From: a virus
DNA length: 58,923 nucleotides
Virus record (IMG/VR): IMGVR_UViG_3300044647_001099
Coordinates: 1 to 58,923 of that record
Reading direction: 5' to 3' (one strand)
This document shows positions 27,214 through 35,055 of this stretch, piece by piece; the first letter of the stretch is position 1, and each line of letters starts with the position of its first letter. The notes under the pieces were generated by a model. It was not told the DNA's origin. It made no database searches and saw nothing but the letters and a program-made list of their open reading frames with translations. The translations under genes were made by a program, and so were the position numbers.

Positions 27214-27829
27214 AATGATTTTCTCCGTACTGATGATAATGTTCTATTACGCTTAAGATTATATTAGAATTAGTAATTAAATTAGTAACATCTGTATCTT
27301 TATCCAGAATATACGCCTGAAGTTCGTCGTACAACATATAAGTATGATAGTCTTTATTGATTAGGTACTGCATAGCATACTTTATGTGTTCTAGTTGAGA
27401 GTCAAATAATTTAGTTATAGCAGTTTTGTAAGGTTTACTATAATCGAATAGAGCATGATTTAGTTCATGATGTAGAACGTCGTCACTATTTGCTCCTATA
27501 ATATAGAAAGGATCAGTTTTAGGAGAATAACGAAAAAATTCTATTAATTCTTGCTCTAGTGTTGTAAGAGGATCAAACAGTCCATTTATAAATGGGGTTA
27601 TGATCCTACTTGGTATATTAAATCCAGTCCAATCAGAATAGTATGTAAATGCTCCACGCCTTTGAGTGTACCATTGTTGATACTCTCCTCTTGTAAATGG
27701 TCTGCATCTAAAATCATTATTTGGACTTTCATAATGCTCTTGTAGTCTTAGAAAAGCAGATGCTAGTTCTACATTGGATACTGCTTGTATTCTAAAAGAA
27801 TTATATGGTGCTGATTCGATAGTAAGCAT
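27194..27829 (-). CDS. Putative zinc metallopeptidase-like protein (HExxH)
   Basis: 211 aa. VLHHELNHALFDY near residue 117 holds HExxH; YDELQAYI near 168 could give the third ligand. No signal peptide. Second HExxH protein in the same operon as ThyX. Activity not certain. Confidence 0.55.
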   Translation of the reverse strand: MLTIESAPYNSFRIQAVSNVELASAFLRLQEHYESPNNDFRCRPFTRGEYQQWYTQRRGAFTYYSDWTGFNIPSRIITPFINGLFDPLTTLEQELIEFFRYSPKTDPFYIIGANSDDVLHHELNHALFDYSKPYKTAITKLFDSQLEHIKYAMQYLINKDYHTYMLYDELQAYILDKDTDVTNLITNSNIILSVIEHYHQYGENHYENRSG

Positions 27830-27918
27830 TAAACTAAATACCAGTAAACAAGCAGATATACAATTAATACCATACAGATATCAATAATCCATGAAAAATC
27901 AAATGTTTGTTGAGACAT
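27829..27918 (-). CDS. Possible very small membrane protein
   Basis: 29 aa, almost all one hydrophobic helix; stop overlaps the next ATG. It begins only ~3 nt after the predicted transcription start and has no ribosome site, so it may be spurious. Confidence 0.3.
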   Translation of the reverse strand: MSQQTFDFSWIIDICMVLIVYLLVYWYLV

Positions 27919-27927
27919 ACTACCGTA

Positions 27928-27956
27928 ATCATACCATATCGACCATGCGTTGTCAA
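27928..27956 (-). promoter_or_regulatory. Promoter for the thyX operon
   Basis: -35 TTGACA, 17-bp spacer with GTCGATAT, -10 TATGAT. It heads the long run of coupled genes 27829 to 24008. Confidence 0.8.
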
Positions 27957-27970
27957 CCTCTTTAACTAAA

Positions 27971-28042
27971 AGCGAGAGAAGGGACTTGAACCCTCAACAT
28001 TTAGGTTGGAAACCTAACGCTCTGCCATTGAGCTACTCTCGC
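27971..28042 (-). tRNA. tRNA-Gly(UCC)
   Basis: Acceptor GCGAGAG with CTCTCGC; anticodon loop TTTCCAA in a perfect TTAGG/CCTAA stem; T arm GAGGG-TTCAAGT-CCCTT. No encoded CCA. Confidence 0.93.
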
Positions 28043-28047
28043 ATTTT

Positions 28048-28317
28048 TCATTCATTATCTTCGCAACTCAATTTTCCTATTGGGTGATTTGGGTTAGCAA
28101 ATAAAGATATTCTGCCATCATTATATTTGATTTTGTATAGATAGATTTTATCTATCGTAGGGTCTTGTTGCAATCTTTCTATTAATCTCTCTGCTTCATA
28201 TTCGCTGAGTCTGGTTTTGTACTTAGGGATATATTCTTTTTGTTCTTTACCCATGCTTTTGTAGGTATAGTACATTCTGTCTTCGCAATCACTATCTATA
28301 TTAGTGCGGATAATCAT
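28048..28317 (-). CDS. Hypothetical protein
   Basis: 89 aa with a helix-strand pattern (LSEYEAERLIERLQQ, IYLYKIKYNDGRI). Unrecognised. Confidence 0.65.
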   Translation of the reverse strand: MIIRTNIDSDCEDRMYYTYKSMGKEQKEYIPKYKTRLSEYEAERLIERLQQDPTIDKIYLYKIKYNDGRISLFANPNHPIGKLSCEDNE

Positions 28318-28356
28318 AACAACCTCATTGATAAGAGTCTATTATAATAATACCCC

Positions 28357-28923
28357 TTACGATTGGGTTTTGATCTTTTGAGTAAATAGTTTTTGTAGTT
28401 CTTTGAAACTCCACGGTTGCCCAAAGGGCTTGTTGTAGTTGACCGTATTATCTACTCCAACATCTAGTGTTAATCTTTCAGAAGTCTTATCTTCATTGTT
28501 TAAGCGAGAGTGTACATGACCGTAAAGCATCCAAGACCCCTTATGACTAGCGGGCCATGAACGATGAGGATAATGACTTAAATATATTCTTTGATTACAG
28601 TAAATTATTTCTTTAACATCATATGTTGAGGTAAAGCCGTTCATATCTTTGGTGATTTCGTCTAAATAATAGTCTGTGTTTTTATCATGATTACCAAAAA
28701 TTAAATGAACATCCCTACAGTTTATACGCAATCTGTAGTCTATTGGTTTCTTTCCTTTAAAACAAAAATCTCCTAGTATATACAAAGTATCATCATGTCC
28801 AACAACTTCATTTATATTGTCGAAAATTATTTGATCCATTATATGGACATTATCAAATGGACGATCACAATGTTTGATTATGTTGGAATGCCCGAAATGA
28901 GTATCACTAGTAAAATAAATCAT
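28357..28923 (-). CDS. Calcineurin-like metallophosphoesterase
   Basis: 188 aa. Metal-site motifs in order: SDTHFGH (residue ~6), GDFCF (~50), GNHD (~76), SHYPH (~117) and YGHVH (~134). Typical of small phage and bacterial phosphodiesterases (YfcE/MJ-type). Substrate unknown; a second member lies at 30227-30844. Confidence 0.88.
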   Translation of the reverse strand: MIYFTSDTHFGHSNIIKHCDRPFDNVHIMDQIIFDNINEVVGHDDTLYILGDFCFKGKKPIDYRLRINCRDVHLIFGNHDKNTDYYLDEITKDMNGFTSTYDVKEIIYCNQRIYLSHYPHRSWPASHKGSWMLYGHVHSRLNNEDKTSERLTLDVGVDNTVNYNKPFGQPWSFKELQKLFTQKIKTQS

Positions 28924-29273
28924 TGTAGTATCTCGTTCAATATGATATCCTGTTTATCTTTGTTTAAGTATAAAGCTTCAAACTCTGCATCAGAAATACC
29001 TTCCAATAAACTTTGCTTCACGCTATAATTCATATTAGACAGAGTGATGTGTTGCTTAATAAAGCTTATACCTTTATCTTTAGCGATTTTGCCAATAAAA
29101 TTCCTACCCCATCCATTGGTTACATTACGAACGTCCTTGAAATCAATATCTACATTAAAGCCTAATTCAATTTCTTCAAGTACAGACTTACGCAATTCTG
29201 TAGCAAGTTTAGTGCTACTCAGGTCACTACCGTACATATCTTTAATTTCGTAATAAATCAATGGGCCTTTCAT
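28920..29273 (-). CDS. STAS-like DUF4325 protein
   Basis: 117 aa. LGFNVDIDFKDVRNVTNGWG then FIGKI follows the DUF4325 pattern (GxxVxLDFxGVxxIT). ATGA coupling with the phosphoesterase gene. Function of the family unclear. Confidence 0.55.
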   Translation of the reverse strand: MKGPLIYYEIKDMYGSDLSSTKLATELRKSVLEEIELGFNVDIDFKDVRNVTNGWGRNFIGKIAKDKGISFIKQHITLSNMNYSVKQSLLEGISDAEFEALYLNKDKQDIILNEILQ

Positions 29274-29485
29274 GGTTCCTCTTTGTCAAAGTCTAATAGG
29301 TTTGGATTAAGTAGATCAATCATATAGTCTTTTGTTATAGCAATCTTTAGTTCATCTCTCCATTTTTCGTTCTTTTCTTGTTTTGCTGTTATCCAAATAT
29401 CTGTTATAATTTTGTCTACCAAATCACAAACCTTAATAAAATCACTTTTATCTAAATTTGCCAATTCTTTTTTAATGTCAATCAT
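29270..29485 (-). CDS. Small protein, paralogue of 39207-39509
   Basis: 71 aa. KELANLDKSDF, DLVDKI and KDYMIDLLNPNLLDFD are repeated nearly exactly in the 39207-39509 product. Helical. Function unknown. Confidence 0.7.
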   Translation of the reverse strand: MIDIKKELANLDKSDFIKVCDLVDKIITDIWITAKQEKNEKWRDELKIAITKDYMIDLLNPNLLDFDKEEP

Positions 29486-29691
29486 AACTTATTTTTCCAA
29501 TCCTCTTGTAGTTTCTTTAGGGTTTTGGAAACATTATCTTCTATATAATATGGATCATGATCTGATTCTACAATCTCTCTATATTTTTCAGGATGGATTC
29601 CGTGAAGGACATTCATTAAAGCTTGACCATATCTCCAATTAAAGTTAGTGCTTGTACTATCAACTAACTTAATAAATTCTTCATAACTCAT
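29482..29691 (-). CDS. Small hypothetical protein
   Basis: 69 aa; MSYEEFIKLVDSTSTNFNWR start resembles phage proteins with YGQALMNVL. Unrecognised. Confidence 0.65.
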   Translation of the reverse strand: MSYEEFIKLVDSTSTNFNWRYGQALMNVLHGIHPEKYREIVESDHDPYYIEDNVSKTLKKLQEDWKNKL

Positions 29692-29899
29692 TTGTTATAC
29701 TTTCATTTAGATTGTTTAATGCATCAATTATATCTAACAATAAGCTAGTATCAAATTCATGCTCAAATGGTAAAAATACCCAATTTTGGTTTTCTTTCAT
29801 CAAGAAATATCCATATTGACACTTATAATGTATATCGCTCATCCATTCCAAATGAAGAGGGTCGAATTTTGACGAGGTAATAGAATTTGGATATGTCAT
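29681..29899 (-). CDS. Small hypothetical protein
   Basis: 72 aa; overlaps both neighbours. Unrecognised. Confidence 0.6.
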   Translation of the reverse strand: MTYPNSITSSKFDPLHLEWMSDIHYKCQYGYFLMKENQNWVFLPFEHEFDTSLLLDIIDALNNLNESITNEL

Positions 29900-30090
29900 T
29901 ATTTCAAACTTTCTCTTATCGCAACCTTGGCATCATCCCAGCCTTGATGGTATGCTGCCTCAAGCCATGTTTTAATTTCTTGCCAGTTGTCTACAGGGTC
30001 TTTTGGGTTTTTAACTAGGTCATCGTATGCTCTTTCAGAGCGTAACGAGAATCCTTCTATTGTATTTAGCCAATCTTCAAAAGTTGTCAT
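29899..30090 (-). CDS. Small hypothetical protein
   Basis: 63 aa from the ATG at 30090. Contains AAYHQGWDDAKVAIRE, like the G(F/W)xxG helix of other small genes here. First gene after the structured leader at 30113-30204. Confidence 0.65.
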   Translation of the reverse strand: MTTFEDWLNTIEGFSLRSERAYDDLVKNPKDPVDNWQEIKTWLEAAYHQGWDDAKVAIRESLK

Positions 30091-30112
30091 TATCATTCTC
30101 GTTTAATAATAG

Positions 30113-30204
30113 AGCGGTATTTCTCAGTATTACACAGAATCCCGCTAAGAGTCTACGGAAGTTGATTGTGGGGATACCCGCGACCCCTACCTTTCGGCAT
30201 CAAC
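30113..30204 (-). ncRNA. Structured 5' leader starting at the predicted transcription start
   Basis: The predicted start (~30204) coincides with the first base of a stem GUUGAU/AUCAAC (30204-30199 with 30166-30161). This stem encloses a GCC-GAAA-GGU hairpin and a GGGG/CCCC hairpin, a compact three-way junction. A second stem AGCGG/CCGCU (30146-30142 with 30117-30113) follows. It could be a riboswitch-like leader, a stability element or a small RNA; no known class was matched. Confidence 0.5.
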
Positions 30205-30210
30205 ATTTTA

Positions 30211-30238
30211 ATTATACTACCCGATACTAGACTGTCAA
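30211..30238 (-). promoter_or_regulatory. Promoter ahead of the structured leader
   Basis: -35 TTGACA, 16-bp spacer, -10 TATAAT (perfect). Confidence 0.85.
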
Positions 30239-30844
30239 TAGTTCCGTTTCCAATTCATTTAAACATCTAAAGTCAGTGCCACTTATATTCATATTCCAAC
30301 TCTTATGATAATGACCGAATCGCCACTTCTTAGGTTGATGAATATTAAATAGCTCTTGCAAAGCCCACCCTGTTAGGTTCTCATATTTTCTTTGGTTAGC
30401 ATCTAATATCTTTAAACTAACCTCGTCTGGACAATCATGAGTTAAAACAATATCAGGCTTGATCTGTCTATAAAGCTCTCTGGCCTTCATGAATTGATCA
30501 ATAGTAACCTGTTCTTGCTCCCACCAATCTATCCCAACTGTTCTATACTGACGATCAATACTATAAGCACCACGATAAAAAAAGAATGATATTCCATTCA
30601 ATGTGGTGAAACCATAATCTCCCAAGTAATGAGGAATATGAATAATCCTATCATAATGGTCATGATTACCCCCTATGATCTTGTGTTTCTGATCGTCCAC
30701 ATTAAATACTGTACCATAGTCGAACCCGAAATCTCCTAATTGGATAGTATATGGATGACGATCTTTTTCTCTGATAATTTCATGGTATCTTTTGTATTTA
30801 CCGTGGACATCACCAATTAGAGTTATTGAATTATTCATATCCAT
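30227..30844 (-). CDS. Calcineurin-like metallophosphoesterase (second)
   Basis: 205 aa. GDVHGK (~11), LGDFGF (~37), GGNHDHY (~57), LTHDCP (~133) and FGHYHKS (~176) give a full metal site. Different subfamily from 28357-28923, closer to the DNA-repair/PP-like phage enzymes that keep THDxP. Its last codons overlap the downstream promoter. Confidence 0.88.
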   Translation of the reverse strand: MDMNNSITLIGDVHGKYKRYHEIIREKDRHPYTIQLGDFGFDYGTVFNVDDQKHKIIGGNHDHYDRIIHIPHYLGDYGFTTLNGISFFFYRGAYSIDRQYRTVGIDWWEQEQVTIDQFMKARELYRQIKPDIVLTHDCPDEVSLKILDANQRKYENLTGWALQELFNIHQPKKWRFGHYHKSWNMNISGTDFRCLNELETELLTV

Positions 30845-31109
30845 TTAAAGGATCGTTTTCATAAGGATAACTAAACGGCCCCAAGATTCTCTTTCTTGTT
30901 TCTTTCAGTAAATCAATTACATCATTAAAACAAGACTCGCACAGATCAACCTCAAATCTTGATCCATCATTTTTTGAGCCATATCCCCAACAAGATTCAA
31001 GAGTGGCATAATCTGGCCCGACATCTGGATAGTTAGTGGTACTTTTTCCACAAATATCACAGTTTACATCATCAAGGACTTTTCTTATTTCTTCTTTATA
31101 TGTTCTCAT
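30831..31109 (-). CDS. Small zinc-binding protein
   Basis: 92 aa from the ATG at 31109, which overlaps the upstream TGA. CDICGKS and CESCF give a four-Cys zinc site around a Trp-Gly-rich middle. Function unknown. Confidence 0.65.
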   Translation of the reverse strand: MRTYKEEIRKVLDDVNCDICGKSTTNYPDVGPDYATLESCWGYGSKNDGSRFEVDLCESCFNDVIDLLKETRKRILGPFSYPYENDPLNGYE

Positions 31110-31309
31110 CACCATCTTCGTGACGGGTCACGCCTCTTGAATTGTTTCCCTTTAATTCTAAGCGTTGAAAAATCATCTGGCAATACATTGGCTTGTTTGG
31201 GGGACATCCCAATATATTCTGCAAAATAATTCATCGTTTTCTTATATCCATCAATAATAACATCTTTGGAACAAGTTTTCTTCAACAAATCTTCAAAACT
31301 CTTAGCCAT
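31109..31309 (-). CDS. Small basic protein
   Basis: 66 aa; GYKKTMNYFAEYIGMSPKQANVL then a basic end. Possibly nucleic-acid binding. Unrecognised. Confidence 0.6.
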   Translation of the reverse strand: MAKSFEDLLKKTCSKDVIIDGYKKTMNYFAEYIGMSPKQANVLPDDFSTLRIKGKQFKRRDPSRRW

Positions 31310-31385
31310 TATTGATAATCTCCAGAATAGTTTCTGCTAGTGTTGAATGTCCAACTTTATATAGTTTTTCTTTGTGTGTTTTCAT
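31302..31385 (-). CDS. Very small protein with LAETILEI end
   Basis: 27 aa, coupled at both ends. The C-terminus HSTLAETILEIIN is shared with the 33372-33527 product (RSVLAETILEITN), which supports that it is real. Confidence 0.5.
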   Translation of the reverse strand: MKTHKEKLYKVGHSTLAETILEIINNG

Positions 31386-31756
31386 ATTTGTTTAAAAATC
31401 TCATATTCTGGGTATGGTTTAATAATCCATCCTAAATTTAGAAGATCGTTTTCTATTTCCGAAGTAACACAGCTTTCTGCTACATATCCTTTGCAGTTAT
31501 CTGCACCAATACCAGAACAATACCAATCCATGTAATCCATAGAATCTCTGACGGTATTGATATTATCATTATTACGAATAAGTTCAGCAACTAATCCTCC
31601 TGCGTATCTCCATGAGCAAGTCCATTCTTCGTCGTATTTAAAAAAACGATTATTACATAGGGCTGCATATAAGTTTTGAGCATAGGCATCTCTTTCCCTA
31701 CATTTTGTACGAATATATTCTGTCTTTAATAGATCGTGTTCTAGTGAAATTTTCAT
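31382..31756 (-). CDS. Hypothetical protein
   Basis: 124 aa with several Cys and Trp and an AYAQNLYAALCNNRF segment seen in other phage proteins of unknown function. Coupled to neighbours. Confidence 0.7.
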   Translation of the reverse strand: MKISLEHDLLKTEYIRTKCRERDAYAQNLYAALCNNRFFKYDEEWTCSWRYAGGLVAELIRNNDNINTVRDSMDYMDWYCSGIGADNCKGYVAESCVTSEIENDLLNLGWIIKPYPEYEIFKQI

Positions 31757-31971
31757 TTTCCATATTTACTTTTCAGTAAATCTACGATTTGTCCAGCGGT
31801 AAAAGGTACGCTATTGCCACCAAAATAATATTGTCCTGTTAGGTAGATCATATCATTTAATATCTGATCACTATTATAGATTTTAGGCCACTTGGGATTA
31901 TATTCCTGTTTCATGTACTCCCAAACGCTATTATAGAAATCACATACCAGTTCATTGGCTTTTTCGTTCAT
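31753..31971 (-). CDS. Small hypothetical protein
   Basis: 72 aa from the ATG at 31971, preceded by AGAGG. Helical with SVWEYMKQEYNPKWP. Unrecognised. Confidence 0.65.
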   Translation of the reverse strand: MNEKANELVCDFYNSVWEYMKQEYNPKWPKIYNSDQILNDMIYLTGQYYFGGNSVPFTAGQIVDLLKSKYGK

Positions 31972-32022
31972 GTGTAACCTCTTTCGCATTTAATTATAGA
32001 TAAATCTTTAAGATGATTAGTG

Positions 32023-32205
32023 TTACTTAGACTTTTTTGCCAAAGTTTTCAGAATAGACAAATACTTCTCAGCATCTTCTTTGGAATCAAATTCTGTGAC
32101 AATTCCTTGATTACTATTAGAAGATAGTGTAATAGGCTCGTTGTTTTTGGTCACAACAAACTTATTATTTAATTGCTTAACGTGATATTCAATTTGAGTA
32201 TTCAT
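32023..32205 (-). CDS. Small hypothetical protein
   Basis: 60 aa; FDSKEDAEKYLSILKTLAKK end suggests a beta-helix fold. Own promoter upstream. Unrecognised. Confidence 0.65.
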   Translation of the reverse strand: MNTQIEYHVKQLNNKFVVTKNNEPITLSSNSNQGIVTEFDSKEDAEKYLSILKTLAKKSK

Positions 32206-32261
32206 TTTTCTTTCTTAAAAAATAGAGAGTAAATATAAGATGCTAAACCCTAACGACACTC

Positions 32262-32290
32262 AGTATATCATGTCTGTATCGTCTTGTCAA
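32262..32290 (-). promoter_or_regulatory. Promoter for the 32023-32205 gene
   Basis: -35 TTGACA, 17-bp spacer with ACGATACA, -10 TATACT. Confidence 0.8.
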
Positions 32291-32325
32291 ACACGAAAAC
32301 TTGAATTTATTCCAAATCAGACTGT

Positions 32326-32514
32326 TTATTGGCTACTAATTTCTACAAAATTATCAGATAATTCAAATCTGACAATTTCAGACAAGGATTCTTGAAATCT
32401 AAATTTATAAAGAAAATATTTTTGAATTTTAGTCAATATAATTGAAATAAAATTTTTGGTTAAATTATCACCTTCTATGGTAATAGTAGCCATAACTATA
32501 ATTTTCTTTTTCAT
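32326..32514 (-). CDS. Small hypothetical protein
   Basis: 62 aa, basic, strand-helix-strand. Lies downstream of the phosphoribosyltransferase gene. Unrecognised. Confidence 0.6.
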   Translation of the reverse strand: MKKKIIVMATITIEGDNLTKNFISIILTKIQKYFLYKFRFQESLSEIVRFELSDNFVEISSQ

Positions 32515-32517
32515 ATT

Positions 32518-32970
32518 TTATTCCCATGGAAAATGAATCCATTCTGTATTAACAGATCTCTTCAATTTTCTAGTAAAATAATCAACAGTAAAATTCTGTT
32601 CGCTATTATAGAATATAGCACAAGTTTTTAAACTATTTATATCAAATCCATTGGCTATAAATTTAAGTATAATCTGTGATAAAGTGATCCCACTGTCGCA
32701 TATATCATCTACAATGAGAATATTTTTGTCTTTGGATATTTCTTCCACTTCATAGAGTCTAACTTCATTATCTTGACTGTCTCTTAGTTGACAGCTCATC
32801 ATAATCATGGGCTTATTAAGAGAATGACTTAATTTTATTGCTGGAATTAAACCTCCTCGTTTAACTCCAACTATATAATCGGGAATCCATTCACTGAAAT
32901 GGATTTGGTCAATAATACTTTTAATATCTTGATCAAATAGATCCCATGTGTATTTTATATTTGAATTCAT
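32518..32970 (-). CDS. Phosphoribosyltransferase
   Basis: 150 aa. The PRPP loop ILIVDDICDSGIT (near residue 89) and VGVKRGG near 36 identify a type I phosphoribosyltransferase of the hypoxanthine/xanthine group. It would join a base to PRPP for purine salvage. The base used cannot be told. A second, different member is at 46066-46569. Confidence 0.85.
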   Translation of the reverse strand: MNSNIKYTWDLFDQDIKSIIDQIHFSEWIPDYIVGVKRGGLIPAIKLSHSLNKPMIMMSCQLRDSQDNEVRLYEVEEISKDKNILIVDDICDSGITLSQIILKFIANGFDINSLKTCAIFYNSEQNFTVDYFTRKLKRSVNTEWIHFPWE

Positions 32971-33269
32971 CTATAAATAGTATATGGTTGATATAGCCAT
33001 TGTACCACTGGTTCAGAAACAATCCTTTGTGTTTTATGAAATAAGCATCTTTGCTCTACTACATAGTTATTGTACCAGACATAAGGAACAGCACGATATA
33101 CGATTATTGGTTGCTGTAAAACAACATACGTTGGAGTAACTGGTTGAGATATAGTAGTTGTTTGTGTTTGGATAATAGTATTATTCTGTCCTTGATATGG
33201 TATCCAGTTATCTGCAAATGCTAGATTATTAACAAAGAAAATACAAAATAGTAAGATATATTTATACAT
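32967..33269 (-). CDS. Secreted hypothetical protein
   Basis: 100 aa. Signal peptide MYKYILLFCIFFVNNLAFA, mature part rich in Q, T, Y and V. ATGA overlap with the phosphoribosyltransferase gene. A weak promoter (TTGTGA, 18 bp, TATAAT) lies near 33315-33345. Confidence 0.7.
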   Translation of the reverse strand: MYKYILLFCIFFVNNLAFADNWIPYQGQNNTIIQTQTTTISQPVTPTYVVLQQPIIVYRAVPYVWYNNYVVEQRCLFHKTQRIVSEPVVQWLYQPYTIYR

Positions 33270-33371
33270 AATTACATCCCTGTGGGGTAAGTTTGTCGAT
33301 CTTTTATAATTATAAGGATTTCATTGTGTTTGTCACAACATTCTATTCTATCAGATAAAACATAAACTAAC

Positions 33372-33527
33372 CTAGTTAGTAATTTCTAGAATAGTTTCTG
33401 CTAATACTGATCTTCCTACTATCTTGCCTCCTTCATAGGGATCGTTTTCAATAATTCCTGTTGTCCATTGAAATATAATAGAGTTGCAAAGTTTTTTTAT
33501 TTGTTCTAGTTTTTCTTCATCAGTCAT
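33372..33527 (-). CDS. Small protein with LAETILEI end
   Basis: 51 aa; helical, Cys near residue 13. Shares the C-terminal SVLAETILEI motif with 31302-31385. Unrecognised. Confidence 0.6.
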   Translation of the reverse strand: MTDEEKLEQIKKLCNSIIFQWTTGIIENDPYEGGKIVGRSVLAETILEITN

Positions 33528-33834
33528 TTTCTACCTCTACTGGAATATATGCTGGTTGTTTAATATTGCAACGTCCAAGAGCAATTCTAACGCCCAGCTT
33601 TTTATTATAGTTCTCTTTTTTACTGCAAATAGCGAGTCCCTCGTAATGATCACCAGATGGACTATCAATTACAATTTGAGTTGATCCACCTTTAGTATCT
33701 GGATCAATAGGCCCATAACCACGATCACCACTGGGCTTGCTGCCTACTTGCCATTTATAGTAGCCGTTGTAAAGTCGATTATGAAGAACCCTGACCTTAT
33801 ATCCATCATTACGAAGCTGTTGAACTGTCATATT
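33520..33834 (-). CDS. Hypothetical protein
   Basis: 104 aa from the ATG at 33834, preceded by TTGGAG. NDGYKVRVLHNRLYNG and a Gly/Asp-rich middle suggest a beta-rich fold. Unrecognised. Confidence 0.65.
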   Translation of the reverse strand, partial: NMTVQQLRNDGYKVRVLHNRLYNGYYKWQVGSKPSGDRGYGPIDPDTKGGSTQIVIDSPSGDHYEGLAICSKKENYNKKLGVRIALGRCNIKQPAYIPVEVEND

Positions 33835-33844
33835 TTCTCCAATA

Positions 33845-34009
33845 TTAGTGTAAACCACAAACTTCCACTGTACGACTGATAATAATAGTATTGTATTCTG
33901 ACAAAAAACTATTCAGATGATCTTGCTTAATTACCAACTCACCATTACTCTGACCAATAAAATACTTGTCAAGTAAATCTTGAACTTTTTGTTGAACTGT
34001 TGGACTCAT
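33845..34009 (-). CDS. Small helical protein
   Basis: 54 aa from the ATG at 34009, preceded by TGGAGAAAG. MSPTVQQKVQDLLDKYF start. Own promoter 34032-34059; longer frames would cross it. Confidence 0.65.
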   Translation of the reverse strand: MSPTVQQKVQDLLDKYFIGQSNGELVIKQDHLNSFLSEYNTIIISRTVEVCGLH

Positions 34010-34031
34010 AAACTTTCTCCAAAGGATACCC

Positions 34032-34059
34032 AAGTATACTACAGTATCGGCATTTGTCA
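34032..34059 (-). promoter_or_regulatory. Promoter for the 33845-34009 operon
   Basis: -35 TTGACA, 16-bp spacer with CCGATACT, -10 TATACT. Confidence 0.8.
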
Positions 34060-34073
34060 ATAGTAGCCTTGAG

Positions 34074-34103
34074 AAAAAAGACACGGGGGCAGTTACGCCC
34101 CCG
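34074..34103 (-). terminator. Rho-independent terminator after Hsp20
   Basis: Stem CGGGGGC/GCCCCCG followed on the minus strand by TGTC and six T. It ends the Hsp20 transcript. Confidence 0.85.
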
Positions 34104-34126
34104 CTCTCGTTTAGATACAAAAAAGA

Positions 34127-34621
34127 TCAACCTTCTGTAATTTTCAACTTTTTAGTTTTAGTATTAGTTTCTGAAGTAGATTTAATCAAATCAAAACTTA
34201 GTGTCAAAATACCATCTTTCAAGTTCGCTAATGGTTCTTTTTCACTCAAGTCTGAAGGTAATCGTATAACTCTCCTAAATTCTTGACTGCTCAATTCTTT
34301 AATCTGATATTGTTCGTTTTTTGCCAAATAATCCTCATGCAAAAATCCACCAACAGTCAACAATCTTCCTTCACCATCCTCAGACAATTCTACTATTAGA
34401 TCATCCAACTTAACTCCTGGCACAGTATATTGCAAGATTAATTTATTTTCTGTGCGTATAGCGTCCATCAACGGATAACCTCTCCCCTTTTTACTCAATC
34501 CAGTAAAAAAGTCATGACCAAAAATATTATTCATAGCTTGGTCTAACTCTTTACTAACCTCAGAAAATAGATCAACTCTGCGAGGGGCTAAATAGCCGTT
34601 TCTAGAAATAGAAAGATTCAT
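34127..34621 (-). CDS. Hsp20/alpha-crystallin small heat shock protein
   Basis: 164 aa. The alpha-crystallin domain covers about residues 45-155; LILQYTVPGVKLDDLIVELS and the end LKDGILTLSFDL carry the strand and G-x-L signature. sHsps hold unfolding proteins. Monocistronic with its own promoter and terminator. Small Hsps also occur in cyanophages and T4-like phages. Confidence 0.88.
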   Translation of the reverse strand: MNLSISRNGYLAPRRVDLFSEVSKELDQAMNNIFGHDFFTGLSKKGRGYPLMDAIRTENKLILQYTVPGVKLDDLIVELSEDGEGRLLTVGGFLHEDYLAKNEQYQIKELSSQEFRRVIRLPSDLSEKEPLANLKDGILTLSFDLIKSTSETNTKTKKLKITEG

Positions 34622-34714
34622 AATAAACCTCCATTACAAACTATAGTCATAGTTTAATAGTAAAAATTAGTCCATAAATGGCACTAATCGTTAATCAACA
34701 CGATTAACACCATA

Positions 34715-34743
34715 ATAATATTATGTCTGCTATATTATGTCAA
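34715..34743 (-). promoter_or_regulatory. Promoter for Hsp20
   Basis: -35 TTGACA, 17-bp spacer, -10 TATTAT; no CGAT in the spacer. Confidence 0.75.
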
Positions 34744-34759
34744 GCTGGAGGATTGAGTT

Positions 34760-34969
34760 TTAAGTATTGTCCTTATAAAGACCAATACTCACTCCAGAAT
34801 CAGCACTTTGATAATACTCTCCCTTACGATATTCTGGGAAATCAACTTCATTAACCCCGAATTCTATTCTAAGATATTCATTAGCATAAACCTCTCCAAC
34901 AAAATAGTCATCAAAGACTTTAACTTTCTCTATGGTGCTGTTTCTTGCTATAATAAAAACCCATCTCAT
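34760..34969 (-). CDS. Small hypothetical protein
   Basis: 69 aa from the ATG at 34969, preceded by GGAG. RWVFIIARNSTIEKVKVFDD then strands. Monocistronic. Unrecognised. Confidence 0.65.
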   Translation of the reverse strand: MRWVFIIARNSTIEKVKVFDDYFVGEVYANEYLRIEFGVNEVDFPEYRKGEYYQSADSGVSIGLYKDNT

Positions 34970-35000
34970 TTTTTTCTCCAAAAGACAGTTCTTTGTGTAA

Positions 35001-35028
35001 ATTATACCACGTTTAGCTGAAAGGCCAA
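35001..35028 (-). promoter_or_regulatory. Promoter for the 34760-34969 gene
   Basis: -35 TTGGCC, 16-bp spacer, -10 TATAAT. Confidence 0.65.
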
Positions 35029-35055
35029 CACGATTTTCGTGAGAGATATTAGAAA

